From assembly GCA_903834675.1 (NCBI GenBank), contig CAILKC010000291.1:1-25943 (forward strand): 25,943 bases of DNA, written 5' to 3'. A program made the position numbers and the translations under genes. Shown piece after piece: positions 16,655-23,636 of the stretch (positions are counted from its first letter, which is position 1; each line of letters opens with the position of its first letter). Under the pieces are notes generated by a model. The model did no database searches and was not told where the DNA came from. It worked only from the letters and a program-made list of their open reading frames with translations. Origin of the DNA: an uncultured Victivallales bacterium (GTDB lineage: Bacteria > Verrucomicrobiota > Lentisphaeria > Oligosphaerales > JAFGRS01).

Positions 16655-17857
16655 TTACAGCTTCCAGAAGTCGTCAATCGGTTTCTGGAAGGCGCGGATG
16701 CGGCCGTTGAGCACGCTGTCGTACTTCACCGGTCGGCCCAGGGTGGCCGACTCGAAGCAGGCTTCGCAGAGGGCTTTGGAGTGCAGGCCGGCGGCGCCGT
16801 CCATCTCGGGGGGGCGGTTGCGGCGGATCGAGTCGACAAAGTCCCAGACTTCGATGCCGAAGCAGTCCAGACAGCCGTAGGGGAAGAGCTGCTGCCGATC
16901 GGCGTCGGAGAGCGACTTCATGTACTGCTCGACGATCTCGGCGTTGCCGAGCTTGCTGCCGTCCGCCAGGATGGCTTCGCTGCCGCCCTGAAAGCAGTGG
17001 AAGGGGAAGCCGAGATCGCGCAGGGAGCCCTGGCTGCCGTAGTAGATGGCGTTGGCGAGTTTGTGGCCGGGGGCGGAGCGGCAGTAGGCCCAGTTGACCA
17101 GCAGGCCACTCTTGAAGCGGATGACGATATGCCAGGTGTCTTCCACGTCCGCCGGGGCCTGGCCGAGGACCGGCACGCCCTCGATGAGCCGGGTATCAAA
17201 AGTGCGGGTGTCGCAACTCACCTCGTCCACGTCGCCGAACACATGCTGGATCATGTCGGTAAAGTGTGCGCCGCTGTCCATGATCATGCCGCCGCCGACC
17301 AGCAGCTTGAGGCCGCGCCACTTGAACTGTGAGCTGTCGTAGTTGAACGGGCCATGGTCGACGGCCTGGACGATGGCGAAGCGCACGTCGCCGATGAGTT
17401 TGCGGGTAGTGATGGCCCATTTGGCAGCGCGGGAGTTCTGGCAGCGCCGGACCTGTTCGGCGGTGGCCACGATGCGGCGGTTGCGGCGGCCGGCGGCAAT
17501 GATGGCCTTGGAGGCGCGCACGGTGATGCCGAGCGGCTTCTCCACCTGCACATGCAGCCCGGCATCGAGCAGGTCGATGGCGAGCCCGTGGTGAGCGTAG
17601 TGCGGGGCACAGATGTCGGCGGCGTCGGCGCAGCGCGCGGCGATGAGGTCCTGAACCGAGCTAAACACCCGCGGGGCGCTGCCCTGGAAGCTGGCGATGT
17701 CCGCCGCCGCCTTCTCGGCGCGCTCCGGCAGCACGTCGCAGCAGGCCACCACCTCGAAATCGCGGCAGCCATTGGCCATGAGGGCCTTGTAGCCATTGCG
17801 GTGAGCCTGCGAGATGCCGCCACAACCGACCAGCGCCAGCTTGATTCTATCTGACAT
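16655..17857 (-). CDS. Gfo/Idh/MocA family oxidoreductase
   Basis: This is an NAD(P)-dependent sugar or sugar-derivative dehydrogenase, 400 residues, cytosolic. The N-terminal Rossmann fold begins with LALVGCGGISQAHRNGY (7-23), and the family signature EKPLGI is at 106-111. The C-terminal domain carries GGGMIMDSGAHFTDMIQH, with Asp194 and His198 in the active-site region. I chose the ATG at 17857 because AAGGAG lies 7 bases upstream and the fold starts immediately; the longer frame adds unrelated sequence. No export signal is visible, although many family members in PVC bacteria carry one. The substrate cannot be read. It ends 13 bases from convergent corA, and its upstream side is a repeat-rich gap. 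Confidence 0.92.
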   Translation of the reverse strand: MSDRIKLALVGCGGISQAHRNGYKALMANGCRDFEVVACCDVLPERAEKAAADIASFQGSAPRVFSSVQDLIAARCADAADICAPHYAHHGLAIDLLDAGLHVQVEKPLGITVRASKAIIAAGRRNRRIVATAEQVRRCQNSRAAKWAITTRKLIGDVRFAIVQAVDHGPFNYDSSQFKWRGLKLLVGGGMIMDSGAHFTDMIQHVFGDVDEVSCDTRTFDTRLIEGVPVLGQAPADVEDTWHIVIRFKSGLLVNWAYCRSAPGHKLANAIYYGSQGSLRDLGFPFHCFQGGSEAILADGSKLGNAEIVEQYMKSLSDADRQQLFPYGCLDCFGIEVWDFVDSIRRNRPPEMDGAAGLHSKALCEACFESATLGRPVKYDSVLNGRIRAFQKPIDDFWKL

Positions 17858-17948
17858 GGACCCTCTCCTTACTGAACCTGTCTTACGGTCTGAGACCAAG
17901 ACCATAGGCGGGTGCCACGACCCACGCAAACCCCGCGGCCGGATTTCG

Positions 17949-18162
17949 CAGGGCTGTTCCAAGAAAGAGCCCCCCGCTAGATCTGGCCAGCGTTTGCCAT
18001 GATGCTGCTTGCCGCCTTAGAGCCCGCGATGCCCAGCCCGTTTCGGGCGGGTTCGCGGTACCCGCCGTCTGCAAGACCCCCATGTACGGCGGAAGCCCCG
18101 GCAGGGCCGGTGCGGACCGCCGACTCCAGCGTGCCTACCACCCGGAAAGAGAAACAGCCCTG
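17949..18162 (-). mobile_element. MITE-like repeat element, copy 2
   Basis: The ends are CAGGGCTG (17949-17956) and CAGCCCTG (18155-18162). Read on the minus strand it matches copy 1 from its left end through the TGGAGTCGGCGGTCCG block into one single copy of the 57-bp unit (about 18020-18062), and again at its right end. It is inverted relative to copy 1 and shorter because the unit is not multiplied. The repeat hairpin has CCC/GGG where copy 1 has CCG/CGG. Confidence 0.6.
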
Positions 18163-18165
18163 TCG

Positions 18166-18238
18166 GCAGGGCCATTCGATTCTCAATTGTGTCCTCTGTG
18201 GTGAAAGAGTCGAGTGTAGTAGAATCGAATGGCCCTGC
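18166..18238. repeat. Perfect 18-bp inverted repeat
   Basis: Positions 18166-18183 and 18221-18238 are exact reverse complements around a 37-base spacer. They begin 4 bases outside the end of the MITE-like element. Nothing in the spacer codes for protein. Confidence 0.9.
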
Positions 18239-18334
18239 GCGGTTCTCATTCTGGTATGTTCGGCCGCAGCCGGGGGCTCTGCACCCTGAACCCTGTTTTC
18301 ATCTCCGCCAGTCGCCCCTCCGTCTCCTCCAGTC

Positions 18335-18358
18335 GCCGTTTCGCCGTTTCGCCGTTTC
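18335..18358. repeat. Three tandem copies of GCCGTTTC
   Basis: The 8-base word occurs at 18335, 18343 and 18351 without interruption, in the gap upstream of the glycosyltransferase gene. Confidence 0.9.
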
Positions 18359-18475
18359 GCGGCCAACCGTGGGTTGGCGGGGGCTCCGCAAGCGTGGCAT
18401 GTTACCGTGCGGTAGGGTAAGCAGGTCTGCCCATCATAGCGCCCGCGGCGCGGCGCTCCAGGAGCAACTCAGGCG

Positions 18476-19162
18476 ATGAAGTTGTCGGTCATCATCCCGG
18501 TGTACAATGAGGAGGGCACCCTCCTGGAGATCATCCGCCAGGTCCGTGCCTGCGGCGTGCCAGATCTTGAGATTCTGGTCGTCAACGACTGCTCGACCGA
18601 CGGTAGCCGGGCCCTGCTGGAGTCCCTGCCATCGGCGCCAGACCTGGTCATCGTTCACCATGAGGTCAATCAGGGTAAGGGCGCTGCCATCCGCACGGCC
18701 CAGAAGCGCATTGGCGGCGAGGTGGTCGTCATCCAAGACGCCGATCTCGAGTACTCCCCCGCCGAATTCCCGAAGCTGCTGCGGCCCATCGAGGAGAACC
18801 GGGCCGACGTCGTCTACGGCAGCCGCTACTCCGGCCGCGAATTGCTGGTGGACTCCTTCTGGCACTACGTCGGCAACAAGATCCTCACCACCTTCAGTAA
18901 CATGCTCGCCAACATCCACATCACGGATATGGAGACGTGCTACAAGATGATGCGGACCGAACTCTTCAAGAGCATGGAGCTGGAGTGCAACCGCTTCGGT
19001 TTCGAACCGGAGATCACCGCCAAACTCGCCAAGCGCCGTTGCCGCATCTACGAGGTACCGATTGCCTATGAGGCGCGCCGCTTCGACGAAGGCAAGAAGA
19101 TCGGCTGGCGCGATGGGGTCGCCGCCCTCTGGTACATCGTCAAGTACAACCTCTTGCAGTAG
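18476..19162 (+). CDS. Family 2 glycosyltransferase (DPM1-like)
   Basis: The 228-residue GT-A enzyme would move a sugar from a nucleotide donor to a lipid or other acceptor. SVIIPVYNEEGTL (4-16) and VVNDCSTDGS (35-44) bind the nucleotide; NQGKGAAIRTA and QDADLEYSP (Asp88/Asp90, metal-binding) are typical of the dolichyl/polyprenyl-phosphate mannose synthase-like branch, as is the C-terminal FDEGKKIGWRDG. No membrane helix is present, so it would be soluble or peripheral, making a polyprenyl-phosphate sugar used by membrane transferases elsewhere. GGAG at 18461-18464 is the likely ribosome site, with somewhat long spacing. The stop codon is the first part of a palindromic repeat. Convergent with the beta-helix gene. 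Confidence 0.92.
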   Translation: MKLSVIIPVYNEEGTLLEIIRQVRACGVPDLEILVVNDCSTDGSRALLESLPSAPDLVIVHHEVNQGKGAAIRTAQKRIGGEVVVIQDADLEYSPAEFPKLLRPIEENRADVVYGSRYSGRELLVDSFWHYVGNKILTTFSNMLANIHITDMETCYKMMRTELFKSMELECNRFGFEPEITAKLAKRRCRIYEVPIAYEARRFDEGKKIGWRDGVAALWYIVKYNLLQ

Positions 19163-19197
19163 CGCCCGGCCTCGGGCGCGGCGGTGGAGCCCACCGC
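19162..19197 (+). repeat. Two-hairpin repeat module, copy 2
   Basis: Hairpin A pairs GCGCCCG (19162-19168) with CGGGCGC (19173-19179). Hairpin B pairs GCGGTGG (19181-19187) with CCACCGC (19191-19197). Its first base is the last base of the glycosyltransferase stop codon, so it may act as a terminator-like structure. Confidence 0.8.
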
Positions 19198-19290
19198 ATC
19201 TCCACCCAGCTTGGCGCTGGCGGACCTGGGACCGTCGACCGGCGGGTCGGCGGTGGCCGCGAGCCGCGGCCGCTCCATCCTTCTGGAGAG

Positions 19291-19327
19291 GCGCCCGGCC
19301 TCGGGCGCAGCGCTGGCCGCCCAGCGC
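19291..19327 (+). repeat. Two-hairpin repeat module, copy 3
   Basis: Hairpin A pairs GCGCCCG (19291-19297) with CGGGCGC (19302-19308). Hairpin B pairs GCGCTGG (19310-19316) with CCAGCGC (19321-19327). It lies 9 bases past the beta-helix stop codon. A further CCAGCGC/GCGCTGG pairing (19321-19327 with 19340-19346) overlaps that stop codon. Confidence 0.8.
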
Positions 19328-19336
19328 CTCCCTCCC

Positions 19337-22075
19337 TCAGCGCTGGAGTTCCAGCACCCCCGCGTTGCCGACCTCCCAGGTGGAGCCGAAGGTGCTCTGC
19401 CATTCGACCCACAGTTCGTCGGCGGTCTTACGGACGCTGAGGTTGAACTGCAGGCGGCTGTGCTTGGCCGGATCGACTCCGAGCGCCGCGAAGGGAATGC
19501 GCCATTCGGCGGTCCAGCGTTTGGCGTCGGCGAATTGGGCCTTGTACTGCACCCCCTCGGCGGCGCGTTTGGCATCGGCTTCCGGCGCCCCCGCCTCGTC
19601 GGTGCTGGTGAAGTGTCCCGAGGGGAAACCGCGCAGCACCAGGATCGGCGCATTGGCGCCGGCGGCCGGGTTGCGGAAAGCCAGCTCGACGGCGTCGTCC
19701 TGCCCCCACTGGTTGCCGGGGCGGATGGGGAACTTCGGGTTGATGGCGTTATCGACGGCGACGTACAGCGCCTGGTCATCCCAACTCAGCCAGGCGGCGC
19801 TGGGCGGGGAGACCTTCTCGCCCTGAAAGCCCTGCTCGATGACCATGCTCTTGGCGGCGTCCGTCAGGGGCCATTCGGCCGGTGTAATCTGGCCGTCCAC
19901 CGTCACCGGCGTCGCGGCCCGCGCCACCTTGAACACGACCCCGCCAGCCTTGCGGGCGGCGCTGGCGGCCTTGGGCGGCGGTTCGGTCATGGGCCGTACG
20001 GTGCTGACCACCGGCCAGGAGGCGCGAGCCTCGTCCTGGTACAGCCCGATCTTGTCAATAGGGATGGCCTTGAATCCCAGCTTCCAGGCCGGCGAATCCT
20101 CGCGCAGGGCGAAATTCTGCTTCTCGGCGTCGACAAACTTCGGATCCTGGTCGAGCAGGTTGTCCTGGAAGGTCACCAGCGGCTTGGCCTTGCTGTCAAA
20201 ATCGCCCCAGCGTCCGCCCACACAGATATTGCGGGCGATGACGTTACCCTTGGGAGCCATGGGCTCGTCGTTGAGGATGTTCACCAGATAGGGATAGCGC
20301 TCGCTCCACGGCGGGGTCTGATAGGGGAACTCCTTGAGGCCCTTCTCCAGGCCACTGGCGCCGGTGCCGGCCCAGCCCAGCCCGCGCGAGTCCACATGGG
20401 TCGCCGGGAGGCAGTCGACGAAGATATTGTTCTCGATGGCGCAGTAGCGTCCGCCGCCGATCATCGCCGCCCGCGTGACCTTGTAGAAGAGGTTGCTGGT
20501 GATCTGCGTGCCGCCGAATTGGTCGTCGAGGTAGACGCCGACGCAGCCGCGGCCCTCGAAGCCGTTGATGTGGTGCAGGTAGTTATTGCGGATCACGGTG
20601 CCGCACATGCTCCAGTTGCGGCCGGTGTAGATGGCGCCCGCGTCGTTGGACTCGTAGCAGACGCTATGGATCTCGTTGAACTCGATCAGGTGGTCATTGC
20701 CACCAAAGCCCATGCCCATGTGCGGCGCATTGTCGATCAGGTTGTGCGAGGCGCGGTTGCCCACCCCTTGCAGCGTGATGCCGGGGTTGTAGACCCGGTT
20801 CCAGCGGGCGTAATGATGCACGTGGTTGTTCTCGGCAAAGTTCCCACCCGGAGTCAGCGTCTGGCGGTCGCCGCCAGAGAGGTGGATGCCCCCCGCCGCG
20901 GTCTCATAGACGTCACAGCCGATGACGCCGTGTTCCGTGCCGGATACGCTCACGGCCGAACCGCCCGTGTTGCGGATGACGCAGCCCACCACCCGCATGC
21001 CACGGCCGCCCGAAATGACCACCGGCGTGCTGCGCGTTGCCTCCAGGATCAGGCCGCGGAAGGTGACGCACGAGGTTTCTTTGCAGGAGATCAGCGCCGG
21101 CAGCACCGACACCAGCGTCTTACCCTGCTCCAGCGGCGCCGGCGGCCAGAAGTAGAGCAGCCCGGCCGTGCGGTCCAGATACCACTCGCCGGGCGCATCC
21201 AGCTCGGCGAGCAGATTCAGCGCGTAGTACCACTGGTTCTTGCGGTAGCCGTAGCCGTGATAGGGCGGCTTGAGCGCGATGATGTGCTTCTCGGGGTCGA
21301 TCGACTCGATCTGCTGGCGCTGGTCGGACCAGTCCCAGAACCAATACCCGTGCAGCCAGGCATCCGCCTCCCCGGCCCAGCGCGTCGGGCGCTCGCCGTC
21401 ATAGACGAACTTGCCAATCTTGTCCCCGGGAATGCCGTGAATCTTGTGCGGCGCGCCACCGACCACATCGAGGACGCGCACGAAGCCCTCGTTGGGCCAG
21501 CGTGCCAGCGTCATGGGCTTGTCCTGAAAGAAGACCTCCAGCCGCTGCCCATCCGTCGCCACCTGGCCGAAGTCCTTGATCCCCAGCGCCTTCAGGTCGG
21601 CCTGCAAGACCTTGCCCCGGGCGCTCTCGTCGAGCCGCTGCAGCACCGCTGCATCCGTGACCGGCACGAAGTTCGTCACCTGCCGACCCCCGACCAGGCG
21701 CACTTCGGCGCCGCTGGCGGCGCGGTAGACGATGGGCGCTTCGGCGCTGCCCGAGTCCGCCGCCGTCAACTCCAGGGGCCGTGCCAACTCGTAGACCCCG
21801 GCCGCCAGCTCCACCACCACTCCGCCCGTCGGCAACGGCCCCGCCTGCTTGAGCTTGCGGACCTCGTCACGGGCCCGCTCCAGGGTGGCAAACGGCCCCG
21901 CGCCGTCCGCCCCCGCTGCCGCCGCCCGCCCCGACCCGCCGTCGTTACCCCCGGGCGCTACGTACAGCGCCAGCGGTGCCGCGGAGAGAAGAGAGCTCAT
22001 GGCCAGGCCCGCCATACAGAGGAGATGAGGTACCGGCCGCTTCCGTGGTGTGTCCTGCCAGACATTCATGCTCAT
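19337..22075 (-). CDS. Secreted right-handed beta-helix protein with C-terminal CBM9-like domain
   Basis: The 912-residue protein is likely exported: a basic start is followed by a hydrophobic segment (LLCMAGLAMSSLLSAAPLA). LYVAPGGNDGGSG and FATLERARDEVRKLK (from about residue 37) are the usual opening of pectate-lyase-fold and GH141-type proteins. The beta-helix repeats run to about residue 690, with many N/G-rich turns such as GVGNRASHNLIDNAPHMG and CAIENNIFVDC. From about residue 720 a CBM9-like domain begins with TVDGQITPAEWP and contains SWDDQALYVAVD. It probably acts on plant- or algal-type polysaccharide, but bond and substrate are unknown. The start is ATG at 22075 with AAGGAT upstream; ATG two codons on is possible. 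The ribosome site lies inside a relic of a small toxin-operon gene. A single gene, convergent with the glycosyltransferase. Confidence 0.82.
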   Translation of the reverse strand: MSMNVWQDTPRKRPVPHLLCMAGLAMSSLLSAAPLALYVAPGGNDGGSGRAAAAGADGAGPFATLERARDEVRKLKQAGPLPTGGVVVELAAGVYELARPLELTAADSGSAEAPIVYRAASGAEVRLVGGRQVTNFVPVTDAAVLQRLDESARGKVLQADLKALGIKDFGQVATDGQRLEVFFQDKPMTLARWPNEGFVRVLDVVGGAPHKIHGIPGDKIGKFVYDGERPTRWAGEADAWLHGYWFWDWSDQRQQIESIDPEKHIIALKPPYHGYGYRKNQWYYALNLLAELDAPGEWYLDRTAGLLYFWPPAPLEQGKTLVSVLPALISCKETSCVTFRGLILEATRSTPVVISGGRGMRVVGCVIRNTGGSAVSVSGTEHGVIGCDVYETAAGGIHLSGGDRQTLTPGGNFAENNHVHHYARWNRVYNPGITLQGVGNRASHNLIDNAPHMGMGFGGNDHLIEFNEIHSVCYESNDAGAIYTGRNWSMCGTVIRNNYLHHINGFEGRGCVGVYLDDQFGGTQITSNLFYKVTRAAMIGGGRYCAIENNIFVDCLPATHVDSRGLGWAGTGASGLEKGLKEFPYQTPPWSERYPYLVNILNDEPMAPKGNVIARNICVGGRWGDFDSKAKPLVTFQDNLLDQDPKFVDAEKQNFALREDSPAWKLGFKAIPIDKIGLYQDEARASWPVVSTVRPMTEPPPKAASAARKAGGVVFKVARAATPVTVDGQITPAEWPLTDAAKSMVIEQGFQGEKVSPPSAAWLSWDDQALYVAVDNAINPKFPIRPGNQWGQDDAVELAFRNPAAGANAPILVLRGFPSGHFTSTDEAGAPEADAKRAAEGVQYKAQFADAKRWTAEWRIPFAALGVDPAKHSRLQFNLSVRKTADELWVEWQSTFGSTWEVGNAGVLELQR

Positions 22076-22094
22076 CGTGCGTATCCTTTTGAGT

Positions 22095-22136
22095 GTCCTT
22101 GGGCCGCCATACGTCCCGGGTGATCTCGTCAGCCAT
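22095..22136 (-). pseudogene. Relic of a third small toxin-operon gene
   Basis: Translation from the ATG at 22136 gives MADEITRDVWRPKD, which parallels MSDEVLREVWRAKD at the start of the gene at 22359-22547 (M, DE, R, VWR and KD shared). Homology stops after about 14 codons, and the frame then runs uselessly through the beta-helix gene start. It overlaps the end of the preceding small gene by 8 bases, the same coupling seen in the intact operon. Confidence 0.6.
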
Positions 22137-22362
22137 GGTTGGCGGCCTTGTCGCTGGGCTTCACCGCCTCGGGTGAGCGCGGTGCCCCTCCCCGACCCGC
22201 AAGCTTGCGCGGCTGATGCCGCACGAGCGGGGTCCCGCAGGCGGCCTCGAACTTGCGGATGTCCTCGCAGATAGCGTGGATCTCGTAGTTGAACCGGCGG
22301 GCGTGCGCGTTACGCACGCGCCGGACCGCGGCAACGATGGGATCGAGGTGGGTGTTCCTCAC
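22129..22362 (-). CDS. Small conserved protein, 'DPIV' type, of the toxin-antitoxin operon
   Basis: A 77-residue protein opening with HLDPIVAAVRRVRNAHARRFNYEIHAICEDI. It resembles the short proteins of unknown function (pattern DPIVxEVRxxRxxxAxxFNYDLxAIxxDI) often found beside PIN-domain toxins; that comparison is from memory. It starts with GTG at 22362, overlapping the previous stop as GTGA, so it should be translationally coupled. The Pro/Arg/Lys-rich tail looks unstructured. A role in the toxin-antitoxin system is suggested only by position. Confidence 0.7.
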   Translation of the reverse strand: MRNTHLDPIVAAVRRVRNAHARRFNYEIHAICEDIRKFEAACGTPLVRHQPRKLAGRGGAPRSPEAVKPSDKAANHG

Positions 22363-22547
22363 GTCCGGCTGCCTCGAGAATGGGCTTTCCTCTGGCCCGC
22401 TGGAGGGATCTTGCGCACGCCTTCCTGCCGCTGCTCTTCCTGCTGTTGGCGCATCAGTTCCGCCCCCAAGGACCTAACGTCGTAGTTGTGCTTCCTGGCG
22501 ATGGCGTCCTTGGCCCGCCAGACTTCACGGAGTACCTCGTCACTCAT
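22359..22547 (-). CDS. Small conserved protein, 'DEVLREVW' type, of the toxin-antitoxin operon
   Basis: A 62-residue protein beginning MSDEVLREVWRAKDAIARKHNYDV, a helical pattern typical of small accessory proteins next to PIN toxins. Its ATG overlaps the PIN gene stop by 8 bases (ATGAGTGA), and its stop overlaps the next gene's GTG, so all are probably made from one transcript. The tail is Gln/Glu/Arg-rich. It shares the [helix]-x-(H/F)NYD/E layout with the downstream 'DPIV' protein, suggesting distant paralogy. Function unknown. Confidence 0.75.
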   Translation of the reverse strand: MSDEVLREVWRAKDAIARKHNYDVRSLGAELMRQQQEEQRQEGVRKIPPAGQRKAHSRGSRT

Positions 22548-23025
22548 CGGTCGTACCCCCCATCAGTTCTTCCGGCGTACAGATCTCTGGGCATGGGTGC
22601 CCAGCCAGCATGCAGATCGTCCGCATCGTCGGCTTCATCTCGGCATTGTCGATGTGCTTGCAGTTCCAAGTCAGCAGGTAGTCCATGGCGTGGACCGCGG
22701 CCAGGGCCACGTGCAGGGCGTCGTCCGTGGCCTTCGCCGGCAGCCCCCCCTCGCGGATGAGCCGTTCGCCCAGCGAAACAGCCTCAACCGTGACCTCGAG
22801 CCACGGGATGTCCCGCATGGCCTCGATACGTCGGGCGGCGGCCTCCGCATCGCCCTGTCGGACTTCCGCGAGGACAGCCCTGGAAACGAAGAGCTGAAAC
22901 TTGCCGCGCCGAGTGCGCCACCACGCCGAGGTGACCTGCTGCCTCGCGACGACCACCGCATCCCGGCTTGGCCGGGCCGTCAGGTAGCTCACGATTGTCG
23001 TCTCAATATAGACCTTGGGCTTCAT
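22540..23025 (-). CDS. PIN-domain (VapC-like) toxin
   Basis: The 161-residue protein is a probable ribonuclease toxin. It opens KVYIETTIVSYLTARPSRD, the pattern of a PIN subfamily with Glu (Glu8) where VapC usually has the first catalytic Asp. Other candidate metal ligands are Glu54 (VLAEV), Asp101/Asp102 (TDDALHVALA) and Asp115 (DYLLTWNCKHIDN), so the acidic pocket seems complete. The ATG overlaps the upstream antitoxin stop (ATGA, 23022-23025), the classic toxin-antitoxin arrangement. The RNA target cannot be read from sequence. Confidence 0.88.
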   Translation of the reverse strand: MKPKVYIETTIVSYLTARPSRDAVVVARQQVTSAWWRTRRGKFQLFVSRAVLAEVRQGDAEAAARRIEAMRDIPWLEVTVEAVSLGERLIREGGLPAKATDDALHVALAAVHAMDYLLTWNCKHIDNAEMKPTMRTICMLAGHPCPEICTPEELMGGTTDE

Positions 23026-23249
23026 GTCGGCCCAGCCTCCCAGTCAGCGAGAGGTGCGAAGGCAGCGTCCGCATCGATAAGCAAGCGGGTCGCTACGCTC
23101 ACCCCATCCCGCCAGTCCGTCGCCTCCACCGGCACTATCCTGGCCACCGCCTTACCCCGGCGCGTGACCACGACGATGTCCCCGTGCTTGACCTGGTCCA
23201 GCACCGCGGACAACCCAGCCCGCAGAGCGGTCACGTTCACTGCACGCAT
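23022..23249 (-). CDS. Phd/YefM-type antitoxin
   Basis: The 75-residue protein begins MRAVNVTALRAGLSAVLDQV and contains GDIVVVTRRGKAVARIVPVE, the DNA-binding N-terminal core of the Phd/YefM antitoxin family. The C-terminal part would bind and block the PIN toxin encoded immediately downstream. The ATG at 23249 is preferred over the GTG two codons upstream because GAGGG lies at a better distance from it. Such antitoxins usually repress their own operon, so an operator is expected just upstream, though I could not identify it. Confidence 0.88.
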   Translation of the reverse strand: MRAVNVTALRAGLSAVLDQVKHGDIVVVTRRGKAVARIVPVEATDWRDGVSVATRLLIDADAAFAPLADWEAGPT

Positions 23250-23636
23250 GGCCACTCACCCTCTGCATCCGCCGTTTGCATGCGCACACTATGTCCGTCT
23301 GAATGTGCGTTTGCGACCCGACAGCACCAGCATCCAGGGCTTTCCGATCCTGCTGCAAGTGCCGGGTCCCTGAAGTGGGTCGGACGCCAGGTCGATGGAG
23401 GGCGAGCGGCCCTAGGGGCGTATGCCCCCGCGAGCCGTGCCTGCTACAGGGATCTACCACACCACACGCGCGGCACGCCTCACGCAGAGGAGGGTAGCGG
23501 CGGGTCTCCAGACCTGTCGCAGGGGGACAGGTCTGGCAGACGGCCAGTAGCGGCCCCTACTCCAGCACGAAGCAGCCCTGGGTTGCCGCTGCGAACCGCC
23601 AACGAGGGTGGCCAGCATGTCGCGGGCTGCTGCCCG
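23250..23636. other. Gene-free region between the helicase-nuclease gene and the antitoxin
   Basis: About 390 bases on the downstream side of the helicase-nuclease gene. They contain short palindromes (GGGGC-GTAT-GCCCC near 23416-23429) and the strong hairpin listed separately, and look like further dispersed repeat material. The toxin-antitoxin promoter should be in the first 100 bases above 23250. Confidence 0.65.
23508..23536. repeat. Perfect 11-bp hairpin
   Basis: CCAGACCTGTC (23508-23518) pairs with GACAGGTCTGG (23526-23536) around a 7-nt loop. No T-run follows on either strand, so a repeat-element origin is likelier than a terminator, although it lies 100 bases after the helicase-nuclease stop codon on the minus strand. 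Confidence 0.75.

Larger units (their letters stand above)
17858..18475. other. Gene-free region between divergent oxidoreductase and glycosyltransferase genes
   Basis: About 620 bases hold the second MITE-like element, a perfect 18-bp inverted repeat, three copies of an 8-bp word and a 7-bp hairpin (18362-18368 with 18372-18378). Promoters for both flanking genes should lie here, but I could not identify them with confidence. Confidence 0.7.

Noticed and set aside
17949..18165. Target-site duplication TCG flanking the MITE-like copy 2
   Set aside because: Three matching bases can occur by chance, and copy 1 shows no equivalent duplication.
21945..22094. Continuation of the small relic frame into the beta-helix gene
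   Set aside because: Similarity to the small family stops after about 14 codons; the rest is the shadow of the beta-helix signal-peptide region.
19184..22123. 979-residue plus-strand open frame
   Set aside because: Antisense to the beta-helix gene, which has a signal peptide and recognisable domains; the plus-strand translation shows no known motif.
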